DNA from: a virus
DNA: 39,849 bases
Direction: 5' to 3' (one strand)
Virus record (IMG/VR): IMGVR_UViG_3300044962_000013
Span: 1-39,849 of that record
Part shown: positions 17,130 to 24,248 of the stretch, in pieces
Position numbering within the stretch: the first letter of the stretch is position 1
How the letters are laid out: each line of letters opens with the position of its first letter
Notes under the pieces: model-generated
Databases searched by the model: none
What the model saw: only the letters and a program-made list of their open reading frames with translations
What the model was told of the DNA's origin: nothing
Program-made: the position numbers and the translations under genes

Positions 17130-18419
17130 GTGGCCACCCCTCGGCTCGCCGCGCACGCGCTCGCCGTGCGTTCCTCCTCGGTGCCTCAGGTCACATACGA
17201 GCCCACCGAGGTGCTGGCGTTCGCCACCCGGACCGGGCGCGTCATCGCCTCGGTGCCGTTCGTCGGCGTGCCGAGGTGGGGCAACGGCGTGAACCAGCTC
17301 GGCACCTGGCAGGCCACGTTGGCGCTGCGTGGCTCGGCGGTGTCCGCGGGGCTCACGCCGGCCGACCTGGACGGGCTGGCGGTGCCGTGGCGCATCTCCT
17401 ACGCCATCGTGTCCGGCACGAAGATCTGGGAGGCCGGTCCGCTCATCACCGAGCAGTACCAGCGCGGCGCCAGCTCGACCACGTTGTCCGGCGGCGGGCT
17501 GTGGAAGTTCCTCACGGACAAGCGGCTGCTGCTCAACGCCGGCCGCGCGAGCCTAGGCAAGATCACCGGCACCGACGCCGACACGGTGTTCGGCCCGACC
17601 GGCTACACGCCCGTGATCGGCGGCACCGTGCCGGCGGGCAACCGGGATCTCGACCTCGGCACCATCGCCAAGCGGATCGTGCAGGGCATCGAGAACGCGG
17701 CCGGTGGCGACCTCCCCATCGTCTACCCGGCCGACGCCACCGGCACGGCCATCCGGGAGTACCCGGGCTATGACCTGGCGTCCCCCGGCCAGCGGCTCAC
17801 CGACCTCACTCAGGTGGACAACGGCCCGGAGATCCAGTTCCAGCCCGAGTTCGTGGACCCGCTCACCCGGGCGTTCATCCAATGGCGCATGCGGATCGGG
17901 ACACCGAACCTCGGCACCCTCACGTTCCCGCACGCGTGGGACAGCGGTCGCGCCCTCATCGACGTCGACTACGGCATCGACGGCACGGTCATGGCCACGC
18001 GCGATTTCGAGCGCGGCAACGGCATGAACCGAGACCTGATCGTGGGGTTCGCGGACAACCCGATCCCGGCCAACGACCCGGAAGCGCTGCTCATCGAAGA
18101 CTCGGGCGGCGCGCACACCTCGGCCACCGTGGTGAGCACGCTCAACGCCTGGGCGACGGCGGCTGTTGCCGCGGGCGGTCTGCCGGTGCCCGGGCTGAAC
18201 GCCGTCGTGCGCACCGCGGGCGGCGATGGCAACGGCAACCTGACCCGCTCGCCGCACCAGGCCGGCGTGTTCGTGGGCGACACCGGCATCCTCCACATCC
18301 GCCGCCACCCTCGGTTCCAGGACGGTGACTACGCGGTACGGGTGATCGGGCGTGGGAACGGCGATACCGTTCAGGAGACCGCTCTCACGCTTCAGCTCCT
18401 CGGAAGGACGCTGCGATGA
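17130..18419 (+). CDS. Minor tail protein (tail-associated, Gp37-like)
   Basis: A 429-residue protein resembling the tail proteins of actinophages annotated as siphovirus ReqiPepy6 Gp37-like. It begins with strands around VIASVPFVGVPRWGNGVNQLGTW and a WRISYAIVSGTKIWEAGPL segment, both common in this group. LTDLTQVDNGPEIQFQPEFV follows in the middle and a beta domain at the end (FQDGDYAVRVIGRGNGDTVQE). The start overlaps nothing and lies 4 bases after the previous gene; the end overlaps the next gene by ATGA. Confidence 0.75.
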   Translation: MATPRLAAHALAVRSSSVPQVTYEPTEVLAFATRTGRVIASVPFVGVPRWGNGVNQLGTWQATLALRGSAVSAGLTPADLDGLAVPWRISYAIVSGTKIWEAGPLITEQYQRGASSTTLSGGGLWKFLTDKRLLLNAGRASLGKITGTDADTVFGPTGYTPVIGGTVPAGNRDLDLGTIAKRIVQGIENAAGGDLPIVYPADATGTAIREYPGYDLASPGQRLTDLTQVDNGPEIQFQPEFVDPLTRAFIQWRMRIGTPNLGTLTFPHAWDSGRALIDVDYGIDGTVMATRDFERGNGMNRDLIVGFADNPIPANDPEALLIEDSGGAHTSATVVSTLNAWATAAVAAGGLPVPGLNAVVRTAGGDGNGNLTRSPHQAGVFVGDTGILHIRRHPRFQDGDYAVRVIGRGNGDTVQETALTLQLLGRTLR

Positions 18420-19177
18420 CCAACCCCATCGCCCCCGGCCAAGTCTCCTCGCCCGTCACGGCGCTGGAACAGGAAGTGCGCGACCTCCGCCGAATGGTGG
18501 AAGAATTGTCGCGGAAAGACCTGTCGAATGCGAACGTCGGGCAGGGTGGCCGTCTGCGCGGAATGTACGCGAATGGGCAGGAAGCATTCCAGTTCGGTAA
18601 AGACCCGGTGGACGGGAACAACAAAGCGCGTATCGGTTACAGCGACGGCACTCCCGCTATCGGCATCGGCCCGGGCGGCGCTTTCTACGGCGGCCAGGAA
18701 ACGCTGGTGGTCCGGGACCTCGCTGGCTCCCCCATCCTCGGCACCGATGAGCTGGCCGGGTTCGGCCTGTCGCACCCTGGCCTGGCCTACCCCATCGCAT
18801 CGGTGTTCGAGGCCACCTACGCGAACGGCGCCACGATCAGCGGGGAGTTCGCTGTGGCCGTTGGTGGATTCATGTTCTATCACCCGGTGCTGTGGTTCAA
18901 GGGGCTCATCCGAGCATCGGTGAACTGGACCCTGCGGTGCGTTGTCACGGACCCGAGCGGCGCGATTGTGGCGTCCTCATCGTCCACCCCCACGCAGGCG
19001 AATAACCAGTATTACGAGCGTATGGTACAGCTCCCGCAATCGGCAGTGTGCGCACAGAATTACAGCGCCTCGGTGCTGATTACGCCGGCGGCAGCCACCA
19101 CCACGATTTCCTGTTGGCCGCAACCGACAATGGGCACCACCTTGGGGTACTACAACGTGCGGACGGACACGCACTGA
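18416..19177 (+). CDS. Minor tail protein/short fibre with N-terminal coiled coil
   Basis: A 253-residue protein. Residues about 12-40 (VTALEQEVRDLRRMVEELSR) form a trimer-type coiled coil. A glycine-rich beta region follows (GGRLRGMYANGQEAFQFG, RIGYSDGTPAIGIGPGG), as in phage fibres. The C-terminal 120 residues are a beta domain. Codons in 18500-18620 and 18990-19100 use more A and T than neighbours, which suggests recent acquisition of host-range sequence. ATG overlaps the previous stop. Confidence 0.7.
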   Translation: MTNPIAPGQVSSPVTALEQEVRDLRRMVEELSRKDLSNANVGQGGRLRGMYANGQEAFQFGKDPVDGNNKARIGYSDGTPAIGIGPGGAFYGGQETLVVRDLAGSPILGTDELAGFGLSHPGLAYPIASVFEATYANGATISGEFAVAVGGFMFYHPVLWFKGLIRASVNWTLRCVVTDPSGAIVASSSSTPTQANNQYYERMVQLPQSAVCAQNYSASVLITPAAATTTISCWPQPTMGTTLGYYNVRTDTH

Positions 19178-19193
19178 CGGGCTCTCCGGATGA

Positions 19194-19221
19194 TCGACGT
19201 TCCCGGCACACCGGTTACACT
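19194..19221 (+). promoter_or_regulatory. Candidate promoter for the lysis cassette
   Basis: TCGACG (19194-19199), 16 bases, then TACACT (19216-19221) in the 93-base gap between the last tail gene and the lysis genes. The -10 fits TANNNT and is preceded by GGT, like other candidate sites here. A leader of about 43 bases would precede the TTG start at 19271. Confidence 0.45.
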
Positions 19222-19270
19222 CTGCACCGTAGGTAACTGCGAGGGGTGACCACGTCGATAGGAGTCCGGA

Positions 19271-19528
19271 TTGAGCACGTCGGATTGGGTGGCCCTGCTT
19301 GGCGTGGCCGTTGCCCTACTCATGGGTACCCTGTCCGTGGTGGTGCCGGTGTTTGTGCGCAAAGCGGACAAGAGAGACAGAACCATCGAGCGTCTGGAAG
19401 TGGCGAACGATACGCTCCGAGACGCCAACGTGGATCTGAAGATCCAGCTCTCCCGCTTGCAGAGCACAGCCGTGATCGTCGACCGGACGTTCACACAGCT
19501 GGCACCCGCGGAAGGGACTCCCTCGTGA
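19271..19528 (+). CDS. Single-helix membrane protein with coiled-coil tail, lysis candidate
   Basis: An 85-residue product starting at TTG 19271, 7 bases after AGGAG. Residues about 7-29 (VALLGVAVALLMGTLSVVVPV) span the membrane. Residues 33-65 are a charged helix (RKADKRDRTIERLEVANDTL) likely to be a coiled coil. It opens the lysis cassette and overlaps the next gene by GTGA. It could be a holin partner, antiholin or spanin-like factor; single-helix membrane proteins of this kind are common beside actinophage endolysins. The exact role is unknown. Confidence 0.6.
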   Translation: MSTSDWVALLGVAVALLMGTLSVVVPVFVRKADKRDRTIERLEVANDTLRDANVDLKIQLSRLQSTAVIVDRTFTQLAPAEGTPS

Positions 19529-19740
19529 CCTGGTGGTGGAAGCGCACGCAGCGCCCTGATCGACTGGAGCGTGCTACCGAACAGCTCGCCGAGGCGCAGC
19601 AGCAGCGTGACGAGATCGCCGCCATGCGCCCGGAGACCGAGCGGCTGGCCAAACGCAACGCCGAGCACCTGCGAGACAATCACTTCGCCGAGCGCTTCGC
19701 CGCCGGCGTGCTGGCCACACAGAGAGGCAGACACGCGTGA
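19525..19740 (+). CDS. Small charged helical protein (DUF7620-like)
   Basis: A 71-residue product beginning VTWWWKR, then an alpha-helical Glu/Arg/Gln-rich stretch (ERATEQLAEAQQQRDEIAAM) and a conserved-looking end (HLRDNHFAERF). Proteins with this WWWKR start and NHFAE end are frequent in actinophage lysis cassettes. The aromatic start could touch the membrane. GTG 19525 overlaps the previous stop, and its stop overlaps the next start. Function unknown. Confidence 0.6.
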   Translation: MTWWWKRTQRPDRLERATEQLAEAQQQRDEIAAMRPETERLAKRNAEHLRDNHFAERFAAGVLATQRGRHA

Positions 19741-20099
19741 ACGCGCTCGGCTGGATCAACCTGCTCGAACTGATCATCGGGACCGTGGCCGGTGGCGGCT
19801 TCCTGATCATGTACACCGTCCGGTTCCGGTGGTGGGGCAACACCTTCGGGCAGCACCTCTTCGCCTTCAGCGGCGTGGCGTGGCTGTTCTACGTCTTCTA
19901 CCTGTACATCACGGCCAAGGCCATCGCGGACGGCGTCCCCGGCACCGCGCCCGGCAACTCGGGCAGCGCTTCGGCGATCGGCCGGCTCGTGCTGTTCAGC
20001 CTCATCACGGCCGTGATCGTCTGGCGTTTCGCGCTGTTCCTGCGGTTCGGTGCCCAGCCGTCGGATAACGAGGACACCCGCCGGACCGTGCGACACTAG
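19737..20099 (+). CDS. Three-helix membrane protein before the endolysin
   Basis: A 120-residue product with membrane helices at about 8-28, 43-64 and 82-103, separated by RFRWWGNTFGQH (a recurrent actinophage motif after the first helix). It overlaps the preceding gene by GTGA and lies 17 bases before the endolysin. It could be a holin, but related proteins are usually annotated only as membrane proteins, and another two-helix candidate follows the endolysin. Confidence 0.62.
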   Translation: MNALGWINLLELIIGTVAGGGFLIMYTVRFRWWGNTFGQHLFAFSGVAWLFYVFYLYITAKAIADGVPGTAPGNSGSASAIGRLVLFSLITAVIVWRFALFLRFGAQPSDNEDTRRTVRH

Positions 20100-20116
20100 G
20101 CCGAGGAGGTAGACCA

Positions 20117-21061
20117 GTGGCCAACGGCATCGACGTATACACCAAGTATCAGAGCGTCACGGACTGGAACCGCGTCCGCGCGGCCGGTGTCGAGTTCGCC
20201 TACGTCAAGGCGGCCGACGGGTTGATCATGAAGGACACGCAAGGCTGGGGCGTCAAGGGGCGCCGCGCCGGCGTGAAGATGGGCGCGTACCTCTACGCCC
20301 AGCCCGGCACGCCCGTGTCGCAGGCGAACCTGCTGTGCGACCAGGCGTTCATGCAGGGGCTCTCGGACCTCGCGCCCGCGCTCGACATCGAGAGCAACGC
20401 GGCGATCTACACGTGGGGCGCGCAGGAAGCGATCGCCTTCAGCATCGCGTTCCTCAACCAGGTGAAGGCGCGTGGCTACCGTCCGTGCCTGTACGCCAAC
20501 AACTCGATGCTCTCGGCCATCCGCGCCGACGTGCTCAAGGCCGTGCCCGAGACGGTGATCTGGGCGGCGCGCTACGGCGCCCAGCCGACCGTGCCCTACG
20601 ACGTGTGGCAGCACGATGACAAGGGCGTCGTGCCCGGCATCGGCGGCGCCGTCGACCTGAACGTGGGCGTCGTCCCGCTCAACACCCCCGCGGCCCCGGC
20701 CGTCGACCAGGAGGAAGACATGGCAGACCGAGAACTGTTCCCCACCGACGGCGCGCGAGCCCGCTCGGTCACCCTCGCCGTCCCGAAGTCCGCCACTGAG
20801 GTGGTGGTGGCGCTCGGGTGGGTGCCGCTGTTCGTGACCAAGCTGGCCGTCTACGGCCCGTCGCCGGCCACGGGCACCAACACCCTGTACGTGGAGGATC
20901 ACGCCGCCGCGCCCAAGCGGATCGATGGCGGCCGGCCGTGGCAGGTGGCCCTGGACGCCGCGCGCGCCAAGGGCGACGCCGTCACGGTCGAGCTGACCTA
21001 CTCGCTCGCGGCGGCCCCGACTGACAAGCCTGACGCCCGCGCGACCATCGGTTTCCGGTGA
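20117..21061 (+). CDS. Endolysin, GH25 muramidase
   Basis: A 314-residue lysin. Residues 1-195 form a GH25 (Chalaropsis-type) N-acetylmuramidase, with Asp6 in NGIDVY and the catalytic pair Asp90/Glu92 in ALDIES. YDVWQHDDKGVVPGI and AVDLNVG close the barrel. After a short Pro/Ala linker, residues 202-314 form a separate beta-rich domain (ARSVTLAVPKSATEVVVALG) likely to bind the cell wall. GAGGAGG precedes GTG 20117. A second perfect ribosome binding site (AGGAGG) and ATG at 20720 lie exactly at the domain boundary. No signal peptide is seen, so release depends on a holin. Confidence 0.9.
   Translation: MANGIDVYTKYQSVTDWNRVRAAGVEFAYVKAADGLIMKDTQGWGVKGRRAGVKMGAYLYAQPGTPVSQANLLCDQAFMQGLSDLAPALDIESNAAIYTWGAQEAIAFSIAFLNQVKARGYRPCLYANNSMLSAIRADVLKAVPETVIWAARYGAQPTVPYDVWQHDDKGVVPGIGGAVDLNVGVVPLNTPAAPAVDQEEDMADRELFPTDGARARSVTLAVPKSATEVVVALGWVPLFVTKLAVYGPSPATGTNTLYVEDHAAAPKRIDGGRPWQVALDAARAKGDAVTVELTYSLAAAPTDKPDARATIGFR
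20709..20722 (+). promoter_or_regulatory. Internal ribosome binding site and start within the endolysin gene
   Basis: AGGAGG is followed after 5 bases by ATG 20720, in frame with the endolysin. Starting here gives a 113-residue product made only of the C-terminal domain. Comparable internal starts are known in several Gram-positive phage endolysins, where the free binding domain joins the full enzyme. Confidence 0.6.
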
Positions 21062-21294
21062 CCGCGCCCGAGCCGGTGCCGGCCGCCGAGCCCGCACACG
21101 CCGCCCCCGTGGCCGCTCCCTGGTACGCCCGGTACGCCAAGGCGCTGGGCGCTCTCGTCGGAACCCTCACTCCCGGGGCCGTGTTCGCCATCCTGGAGGG
21201 TGCAGGCGTGTCCTCGCCCCCGTGGCTGGTGGCCGTGGTTCCGCTCCTCCTGGGCACGCTGGGCGCCGCGTTGGCCCCGAAGAACGCGGCGTAG
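21058..21294 (+). CDS. Two-helix holin candidate
   Basis: A 78-residue product starting at GTG 21058, overlapping the endolysin stop. A proline-rich N-terminus is followed by hydrophobic helices at about 27-47 (KALGALVGTLTPGAVFAIL) and 56-73 (WLVAVVPLLLGTLGAALA). Size, two membrane helices and placement directly after the endolysin fit a class II-type holin. It is the last gene of the rightward block, followed by a strong hairpin. Confidence 0.7.
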   Translation: MTAPEPVPAAEPAHAAPVAAPWYARYAKALGALVGTLTPGAVFAILEGAGVSSPPWLVAVVPLLLGTLGAALAPKNAA

Positions 21295-21342
21295 CCCCCT
21301 GACCTGTCCTGGGCTTCTTTGGTCGGGGCCCCCGGACAGCAC

Positions 21343-21379
21343 AGAGCCCCCACCGCAACCCCGAAGCGGTGGGGGCTCT
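21343..21379. terminator. Bidirectional terminator hairpin between convergent blocks
   Basis: A perfect 14-bp stem (AGAGCCCCCACCGC, 21343-21356, with 21366-21379) and a 9-base loop lie between the last rightward and last leftward genes. No clear U run follows on either strand, but the stem is the strongest in the window. A second inverted pair, CTGTCC/GGACAG, lies just before it at 21304-21339. Confidence 0.8.
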
Positions 21380-21387
21380 CGTGTGCG

Positions 21388-21654
21388 TCAGGGCAGGGTG
21401 CCCTCGGCGCGGTTGGCCATTTCGTGGATGAGGGAAATCATGATCAACGACTTCCCTTGCACCTCGTCGATCAGGTTGTGCAGCTCGTCGATCATGGCGC
21501 CGACCTCCATCGAGTCCGAGGAGATCCCGGCGGCGTGCTGCACCATGGCCAGCACTTCATCCAGGACGATGTCCGACCCGGACACCTGCTCCGGCACCTC
21601 GGCAGCCTTCGCGGCGGCGGCGCGCAGCACGGCGATCTCATCAGCGACGCTCAT
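21388..21654 (-). CDS. Small helical protein, ESX-like paralogue 1
   Basis: An 88-residue, almost wholly helical product, last gene of the leftward block. It starts MSVADEIAVLRAAAAKA and ends with a helical LIMISLIHEMANRAEG. GGAGG lies 7 bases before its ATG. It shares length, start and layout with the three upstream genes, though its sequence is the most divergent. Two helices around a central acidic turn recall WXG100/ESX-type substrates, but no WXG motif is present. Confidence 0.6.
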   Translation of the reverse strand: MSVADEIAVLRAAAAKAAEVPEQVSGSDIVLDEVLAMVQHAAGISSDSMEVGAMIDELHNLIDEVQGKSLIMISLIHEMANRAEGTLP

Positions 21655-21923
21655 GGGGTACCTCCTCGGAGAAGTCGGTTGGCCACGGCCTCGAGAATCT
21701 GCGCCATGACGTCGATCAAGTTGTCGATGTGGCCCATGGACGTCCCGATCTGGTTGACGCACATGGCGAACTCGTCGCCGATCGGGTCGTGGCCGAGGAT
21801 GCCGCGCACCACCATCAGGTGATCGGCGGCCACGGCGGTGACGTTCTGCGTGGCGGCGTGGCCGTCGCGGGAGAGCGCGGCGGCGATCTCCTTCAGCGCG
21901 GCGGCGTCATCGGTGACGCTCAT
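21651..21923 (-). CDS. Small helical protein, ESX-like paralogue 2
   Basis: A 90-residue helical product overlapping the next gene by ATGA. It aligns well with paralogue 3: LSRDGHAATQNV against LLDEGHAAVNAV, LGHDPIGDEF against LGNSPAATDF, and the endings AVANRLLRGG against TAARLLQDG. The predicted fold is a helical hairpin or short bundle. No signal peptide or membrane helix is seen. An ESX-like or small adaptor role is suggested only by overall form. Confidence 0.65.
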   Translation of the reverse strand: MSVTDDAAALKEIAAALSRDGHAATQNVTAVAADHLMVVRGILGHDPIGDEFAMCVNQIGTSMGHIDNLIDVMAQILEAVANRLLRGGTP

Positions 21924-22219
21924 CGGGGGCCGTCCTGGAGCAGCCGCGCCGCCGTCTCGGCCAGCACCTCGGCCAGGGCGTTGATCCGGTGCTCCAGTTC
22001 GGTGACCACCGAGCCCGCATCGGCGACGCCGCGCGCGAAGTCGGTGGCCGCCGGGGAGTTGCCGAGGGTGTCGCGCAGGCTGTCCCGCTTGGTCTCCATG
22101 ATCAGGCTCACCGCGTTGACGGCGGCGTGCCCCTCATCGAGCAGTTCGGCGGCCAGCGCGTTCACGCGGGCGGCGTGCTCGGCGGCACTGACGGGCACCT
22201 CCCGCCACCGGGCGGTCAT
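21920..22219 (-). CDS. Small helical protein, ESX-like paralogue 3
   Basis: A 99-residue helical product, clearly related to the following gene (see that entry). It begins MTARWREVPVSAAEHAARVNA, adding about ten residues before the shared region. It overlaps neighbours on both sides by ATGA, so the four genes are translated as one unit. Confidence 0.65.
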   Translation of the reverse strand: MTARWREVPVSAAEHAARVNALAAELLDEGHAAVNAVSLIMETKRDSLRDTLGNSPAATDFARGVADAGSVVTELEHRINALAEVLAETAARLLQDGPR

Positions 22220-22554
22220 GACATGAACGACCGGGCGACATCACGCAACTGCTCGGCCAGCTGGTTCAGCTCGCCGCCGAGGACGGCGGAGTCCGATTCC
22301 AGCTGGGTGACGCGGGCAGCGATGCTCTCGGCGTCGGTGCTCAACCGCTGCGCGTGGCCGGTCAGCTCGGGCGTGGCGCCGTGCGACTCGCCGAGCACGT
22401 CGACGATCATGGCCGGGATGCTGGCCATCGCGTGGAACACCCCCTGCGCCGCGGGCTCCATCTCGGCCGCGTGGCCGTGCGACGCGTCCGCCAGTCCGAC
22501 GGGCAGGGCGTCCGCGATGCCGAACAACCGTTCGGCGTTCTCCTGGATCGACAT
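22216..22554 (-). CDS. Small helical protein, ESX-like paralogue 4
   Basis: A 112-residue helical product from ATG 22554 (ATG 22563 is an alternative but leaves only 2 bases after the AAAGGA site). It starts MSIQENAERLFGIADAL, contains GHAAEMEP like the HAA word of paralogues 2 and 3, and ends in a long heptad-like helix (VTQLESDSAVLGGELNQL). It heads the four-gene set and has its own candidate promoter upstream. Confidence 0.62.
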   Translation of the reverse strand: MSIQENAERLFGIADALPVGLADASHGHAAEMEPAAQGVFHAMASIPAMIVDVLGESHGATPELTGHAQRLSTDAESIAARVTQLESDSAVLGGELNQLAEQLRDVARSFMS

Positions 22555-22575
22555 ACTGGTCATGATCCTTTCGGG

Positions 22576-22586
22576 TTTTATAACGC
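22576..22586 (-). promoter_or_regulatory. Candidate promoter for the ESX-like cluster
   Basis: On the minus strand the gap holds GCGTTATAAAA, matching the GCGTTAT element before the capsid gene and before the polymerase gene. A similar word (CCGTTACAAAT) lies about 25 bases upstream, so the pair forms an imperfect direct repeat with period about 25. A -35 is not clear. Confidence 0.4.
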
Positions 22587-22590
22587 TGTT

Positions 22591-22737
22591 TCAGGGTTCG
22601 ATTTGTAACGGTGTTTCGGGCACCCGCTCGGCCGTGGCCTGCACGGGAGCCGGTCCGCCGAGGATCGCGGCGATCTCGCGCACGGCCTCGGTCAGCTTCA
22701 CCAGCCCGCTCACGCGGGGCTCCAGTTCCTTGCTCAC
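22591..22737 (-). CDS. Short helical protein, function unknown
   Basis: A 48-residue product starting at GTG 22737 with AGGAG five bases before. It reads MSKELEPRVSGLVKLTEAV, a single amphipathic helix, then a Pro/Glu tail. The frame has no competitor in this gap and keeps the spacing of neighbouring genes. No family is recognised. Confidence 0.5.
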   Translation of the reverse strand: MSKELEPRVSGLVKLTEAVREIAAILGGPAPVQATAERVPETPLQIEP

Positions 22738-22758
22738 GAGACTCCTCTCCGCGCGACG

Positions 22759-22786
22759 GCGGGGGCGACCGGGTGGCCGCCCCCGC
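22759..22786 (-). terminator. Hairpin between two leftward genes
   Basis: A 9-bp G/C stem (GCGGGGGCG, 22759-22767, with 22778-22786) and a 10-base loop lie in the 55-base gap between the genes at 22737 and 22793. No U run follows, so it may slow or reduce rather than end transcription. Confidence 0.4.
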
Positions 22787-22792
22787 TGGGGC

Positions 22793-22975
22793 TCAGGACT
22801 TGCGGCTGTTCAGTTCCTTGCGGAGCTGGCCGAGGACGCCCATCCGGTCCTGCTGGCTGCCCTTGGTGTATCCGTGGTCGAAGGCGTTCTGGATCTTCTG
22901 CTCGTAACCCTTGACCGTCTCGCGCAGCTCCGGGGTGCTCTGCTCGGTGAGCGGGTGGCGGTTGGTGTTCGACAT
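22793..22975 (-). CDS. Small charged helical protein
   Basis: A 60-residue product, ATG 22975 with GGAGG 6 bases before. It starts MSNTNRHPLTEQSTPELRET and has a charged helix with GYEQKIQNAFDHGYTKGS. No family is recognised. It is the first gene after promoter copy 5 at 23015-23043, with a leader of about 33 bases. Confidence 0.6.
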   Translation of the reverse strand: MSNTNRHPLTEQSTPELRETVKGYEQKIQNAFDHGYTKGSQQDRMGVLGQLRKELNSRKS

Positions 22976-23014
22976 CTGGGCCTCCGTGGCGGCTTCGTTC
23001 TTGCTGATAAAGCA

Positions 23015-23043
23015 AGACTACGCGGCCGTGCCAGGTATGTCAA
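23015..23043 (-). promoter_or_regulatory. Leftward promoter/operator copy 5 (TTGACA-17-TAGTCT)
   Basis: On the minus strand TTGACA (23043-23038) is followed at 17 bases by TAGTCT (23020-23015), a near-ideal actinobacterial promoter. The flanking TAGGCACAC before the -35 and GGCA in the spacer recur in the other copies. It overlaps the end of the gene at 23018-23209. Confidence 0.8.
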
Positions 23044-23209
23044 GTGTGCCTACTTCTGCACCACCCGGATGGACGAACGTGGAGCAGAGCCAGTGCACGG
23101 CGACGTACCGGACCGAGGGGTCGATCAGCGGCTCCACGTTCACGGGATCGTCCTCGGCCAGCTCGCCGCCGCACGCCGCGCACGTCCGCTGTCTGTGGGC
23201 GGCGCTCAC
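23018..23209 (-). CDS. Small zinc-binding protein
   Basis: A 63-residue product with CAACGGELAEDDPV near the start and HWLC later, giving a four-ligand C-x2-C...H-x2-C zinc site. GTG 23209 overlaps the preceding gene's stop. Its stop codon lies within the -10 of promoter copy 5. Small zinc proteins like this are common in actinophage early regions; no function is known. Confidence 0.62.
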   Translation of the reverse strand: MSAAHRQRTCAACGGELAEDDPVNVEPLIDPSVRYVAVHWLCSTFVHPGGAEVGTLDIPGTAA

Positions 23210-23436
23210 CAGACGTCAATCGGCGGACCCGCGATCACCTGAGTGAGACGCCCCACGCCACGGCGGGGGCGCGGCGCCGCCATGACCTGCGACCAGACGA
23301 CGCCCGGCGCGCCGGCGTGGCCGCACGTGCCCCACTCGCACTCGCGCTGGCTGGCCAGGTGGTACCGCCGCATCAGCTCGTCGTGGCTGATGGCACCCGT
23401 CTGGAACAGGATCCGCAAGTCGTCCGGGAGCGTCAC
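23206..23436 (-). CDS. Small protein with a zinc-like CxnC motif
   Basis: A 76-residue product. The frame is open further upstream, but GTG 23436 overlaps the previous stop (GTGA) and the sequence before it lies in the glycosyltransferase. It reads MTLPDDLRILFQTGAISHDE, with CEWGTCGH in the middle and a basic end (PRPRRGVGRLTQ). No family is recognised. Confidence 0.55.
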   Translation of the reverse strand: MTLPDDLRILFQTGAISHDELMRRYHLASQRECEWGTCGHAGAPGVVWSQVMAAPRPRRGVGRLTQVIAGPPIDVW

Positions 23437-24248
23437 GACGCCTGCCCCGTGTAGTCCTGCGCGGTGCCGAACAGGTGGGGGGCCGGGTGGTCGTTGTCCC
23501 GCGAGCCGTCGGGCAGCGGCATGGCGGCGCACTTCGCCCGCCACAGCCGGATGTTCGGGTTCGCCTCGGTGCCGTCGTGGTGATCGACCGGGTGATCGAA
23601 CTGGAGCAGCGGGTACGGCGACGTGCGCGCCTCGATGACCTGACGCGTCGCGGGGTGCGTCCTCAGCCGGCTCCAGAAGTCGACGTCTTCGTAGGCCCAG
23701 CCCTCGAATCGCTCATCGAAGCCGCGCACGGCCATGAACGCCTCACGGGTGAAGGCGATCGGCCCGACGGTGGGGGTCTGGTGCTCGTGCATGTCGACCT
23801 CATGCCACGTCGTCGCGTCCGCCGGGATCGTGCCACCGTGGTTGAACAGCAGCGTCCACGGCCGGGTCTCCAGCTGCTCGGCCGCCCAGTCCACCACGCG
23901 CCAGTCCGGCAGGGCATCGGCGCCGATGCACACGAAGCTGTCCACCTCGGGCGGGGCCAGGCGCACGGCCCGGTTGATCGCGCGGGCCACGCTGAAGGGG
24001 ACGGGCGTGTTCGTCACGCGCGTCTCGCCGAAGCTCTGGCCGTAGACGCTGCGCGTGGTGCCGAACAGGGGGTCGCTGGCGATGATCAGGCGGCGGTGCG
24101 GGAGCGCTTCCTTGCGGGTCAATCCGGCGTGGAGGTCTTGCAGTGCGGTGTCCGTCCAGAGCGCCGACGTGCGGGCCCAGATGGCGGCGCGCGCTCGGCC
24201 GGTCTCGGTGTCGTCCGCCCCGAGGGGGATGATCAATGCTGTGGTCAC
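23433..24248 (-). CDS. GT2-like glycosyltransferase in the early block
   Basis: A 271-residue protein resembling GT-A glycosyltransferases. It has the opening VTTALIIPLG, CIGADALPDWRVVDWA where a DxD-type metal motif is expected, and GPIAFTREAFMAVRGFDERF followed by GWAYEDVDFWSRL, the galactosyltransferase-like C-terminal signature whose acidic residues act in catalysis. GTG 24248 overlaps the previous stop; earlier in-frame residues belong to the upstream gene's DNA. Being early rather than late, it may act on host surface sugars, phage DNA or a nucleotide-sugar product rather than on virions. The acceptor is unknown. Confidence 0.75.
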   Translation of the reverse strand: MTTALIIPLGADDTETGRARAAIWARTSALWTDTALQDLHAGLTRKEALPHRRLIIASDPLFGTTRSVYGQSFGETRVTNTPVPFSVARAINRAVRLAPPEVDSFVCIGADALPDWRVVDWAAEQLETRPWTLLFNHGGTIPADATTWHEVDMHEHQTPTVGPIAFTREAFMAVRGFDERFEGWAYEDVDFWSRLRTHPATRQVIEARTSPYPLLQFDHPVDHHDGTEANPNIRLWRAKCAAMPLPDGSRDNDHPAPHLFGTAQDYTGQAS

